Shown here: one piece after another, positions 59,714-64,000 of the stretch
How positions within the stretch are numbered: position 1 is the first letter of the stretch
Layout: each line of letters begins with the position of its first letter
NCBI RefSeq assembly: GCF_047238125.1
Contig: NZ_JBDFMH010000001.1
Span: forward strand, 1,860,001-1,924,000
DNA: 64,000 bases
Direction of reading: 5' to 3'
From: JBDFMH01 sp047238125
GTDB taxonomy: Bacteria > Pseudomonadota > Alphaproteobacteria > Sphingomonadales > Sphingomonadaceae
Notes under the pieces: model-generated
Told to the model about the DNA's origin: nothing
The model's input: only the letters and a program-made list of their open reading frames with translations
Databases searched by the model: none
Made by a program: the position numbers and the translations under genes

Positions 59714-61105
59714 ATGAGAGTGGCGGCGTTGGAAGCCGATGATGATTTCGACGGCTGGCGCGATCAGGCCCGGCAGCTCGCGATGGCGGGCGTACCGGCT
59801 GACGAGGTCGTGTGGCAGGTCGGCGATCTGCCGGCCGACCTCTTCGGAGACGAGAGCCAGCCGGAGGTCGGCATGCGCGCCGCTTTCTCGGTGCCGCGCC
59901 CATTCATCGATCTGGCGCGGGCGGTGATCTGCCACAGCGATCCCGAGCGATTCGCGCTGCTCTATACCGCGCTGCTGCGGTTGCGCGCGCACCCCAAGCT
60001 GCTCGAGGATCGTGCCGATCCGCTTATCCGGCGGCTGGAGGAGATGGCGAAGGCGGTCCGGCGTGACATCCACAAGATGCGCGCCTTCCTGCGGTTCCGC
60101 GAAGTGGCCGATCCGGACGGTCCCCGCTACGTCGCGTGGTTCGAGCCCGAACATCATATCGTGCGCACCAATGCCGGCTTCTTCATCCGCCGGTTCGCCA
60201 CGATGCGCTGGTCGATCCTGACGCCCGACCTTTCGGTGCATTGGGATGGTGAGACGCTGAGCGAAGGGCCCGGCGCACAGCGCGGCGACGCGCCCGATGG
60301 CGATCCGGTCGAGGATGCTTGGAAGACCTATTACGCGTCGATCTTCAACCCCGCCCGCGTCAAGATCGGCGCGATGCTGAAGGAGATGCCGCGCAAATAT
60401 TGGAAGAACATGCCCGAAACAGCGCTGGTGCCGGCGCTGATCGCAGGCGCACAGGCACGGGAGGCCGGGATGGTGGCGAAGTCTCGCGACGAGATCGGCG
60501 GCAACGCGGCCGTGTCCTGGGAAGCGCTGCGCGAGGAGGCGGCCGCCTGCCAGCGCTGCCCGCTGTGGAAGCCGGCAACGCAGACCGTGTTCGGCGAGGG
60601 GCCGATCGATGCGAAGCTGATGTTCGTGGGCGAGCAGCCGGGCGATCAGGAGGATCTGGCCGGCCACCCCTTCGTCGGCCCCGCCGGCCAGATGTTCGAC
60701 AAGGCGCTGGCCGAAGCCGGCGTGGATCGCGCCCGCGCCTATGTCACCAACGCAGTCAAGCATTTCAAATATGAGCCGCGCGGCATGCGCCGCATCCACA
60801 GCAAGCCGGACGGATCCGAGATCGAAGCCTGCCGCTGGTGGCTTGATCAGGAACGCGAGCTGATCCGCCCCCCCGTCACGGTCGCGTTGGGGGCAACCGC
60901 CGCGCGATCGTTGTTCGGCAAGGTCGTGACGATCACCGCGATGCGCGGCCGCGCGCATGAACTCACCGGCGGTGGCGAAGCCTGGGTGACGGTGCACCCC
61001 AGCTTCCTGCTGCGGATCGACGATTCCACCCGCGCCGCCGACGAATATTCGCGGTTCGTGGCCGATCTGAAGCGGATCGGCGAGCGGGTCGCCGCCCTCG
61101 CCTGA
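59714..61105 (+). CDS. DUF4130-UdgX fusion, uracil-DNA glycosylase superfamily
   Basis: A 463-residue two-domain protein. Residues about 1-230 are DUF4130 (FLRFREVADPDGPRYVAWFEPEHHIVRTNAGFFIRRFATMRWSILTP, cited in parts). The second part is UdgX: Fe-S cysteines Cys279 and Cys282 in CQRCPLW, active-site loop GEQPGDQED at 306-314, HPFVGPAGQMFDKAL, and the hallmark RRIH at 359-362 followed by SKP, with VHPSFLLR near the end. UdgX forms a stable covalent bond with DNA at the uracil site through that His. It probably works with the radical SAM protein encoded 43 bases upstream. Confidence 0.93.
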   Translation: MRVAALEADDDFDGWRDQARQLAMAGVPADEVVWQVGDLPADLFGDESQPEVGMRAAFSVPRPFIDLARAVICHSDPERFALLYTALLRLRAHPKLLEDRADPLIRRLEEMAKAVRRDIHKMRAFLRFREVADPDGPRYVAWFEPEHHIVRTNAGFFIRRFATMRWSILTPDLSVHWDGETLSEGPGAQRGDAPDGDPVEDAWKTYYASIFNPARVKIGAMLKEMPRKYWKNMPETALVPALIAGAQAREAGMVAKSRDEIGGNAAVSWEALREEAAACQRCPLWKPATQTVFGEGPIDAKLMFVGEQPGDQEDLAGHPFVGPAGQMFDKALAEAGVDRARAYVTNAVKHFKYEPRGMRRIHSKPDGSEIEACRWWLDQERELIRPPVTVALGATAARSLFGKVVTITAMRGRAHELTGGGEAWVTVHPSFLLRIDDSTRAADEYSRFVADLKRIGERVAALA

Positions 61106-61108
61106 TCC

Positions 61109-64000
<2,892 letters not shown>

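Overview
The window comes from a high-GC alphaproteobacterium, most likely a Sphingomonas or close relative (Sphingomonadaceae). The signs are three exported proteins ending in a PEPxxWA-CTERM sorting signal, a methionine synthase split into two genes, an sdhB...zapE...mdh-sucD-sucA-sucB-lpdA respiratory cluster without sucC, a CIRCE-controlled groESL operon, and an alphaproteobacterial-type (GAAC-N7-GAAC) LexA box. No plasmid, phage or IS genes and no CRISPR array were seen.

Region 1 (1-18.7 kb) is the accessory part: a non-flagellar type III secretion system (T3SS) and a cargo region. On the minus strand lie sctD (cut by the left edge), sctC, sctV and a lytic transglycosylase. Divergently, sctU, a fliO-like gene, sctQ, sctR, sctS, sctT and a small LuxR-type regulator form a tightly overlapping operon. 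Downstream are exported or unknown proteins, an acetyltransferase, and a run of signal-peptide-less proteins that look like T3SS substrates. The region ends in two divergent toxin-like units. One is a LysM/cysteine-peptidase-like/phage-tail-lysozyme protein with a small exported protein downstream. The other is a pre-toxin/HNH nuclease protein with an SMI1/KNR4 immunity-like protein downstream. A partly palindromic sequence (TAGTCG-N3-CGACTA type) sits in front of three transcription units here. My main inference is that this T3SS may export antibacterial toxins with cognate immunity proteins, under one shared regulator.

Region 2 (18.7-31.9 kb) is mostly housekeeping: clpP, tig (with an unusual His-rich and Lys/Ala-rich tail), tRNA-Leu(UAG), an aldose-epimerase-like protein, a beta-helix protein, a PEP-CTERM protein, the operon arsR/sahR-metF-metH(N)-metH(C) behind a perfect 20-bp palindrome, mlaA and two small lipoproteins.

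Region 3 (31.9-52.1 kb) holds groEL/groES with CIRCE, sppA, a Rieske oxygenase, small membrane proteins, then the 2-oxoglutarate dehydrogenase/TCA cluster (lpdA, sucB, sucA, sucD, mdh), two PEP-CTERM proteins, zapE, a thioesterase and sdhB.

Region 4 (52.1-64 kb) has an FMN hydroxy-acid dehydrogenase, an ATP-grasp ligase-like gene and a frameshifted PLP-enzyme gene. It continues with a carbonic anhydrase/SulP pair, a probably SOS-controlled DNA repair pair (radical SAM protein plus a DUF4130-UdgX fusion), and smc, cut by the right edge.
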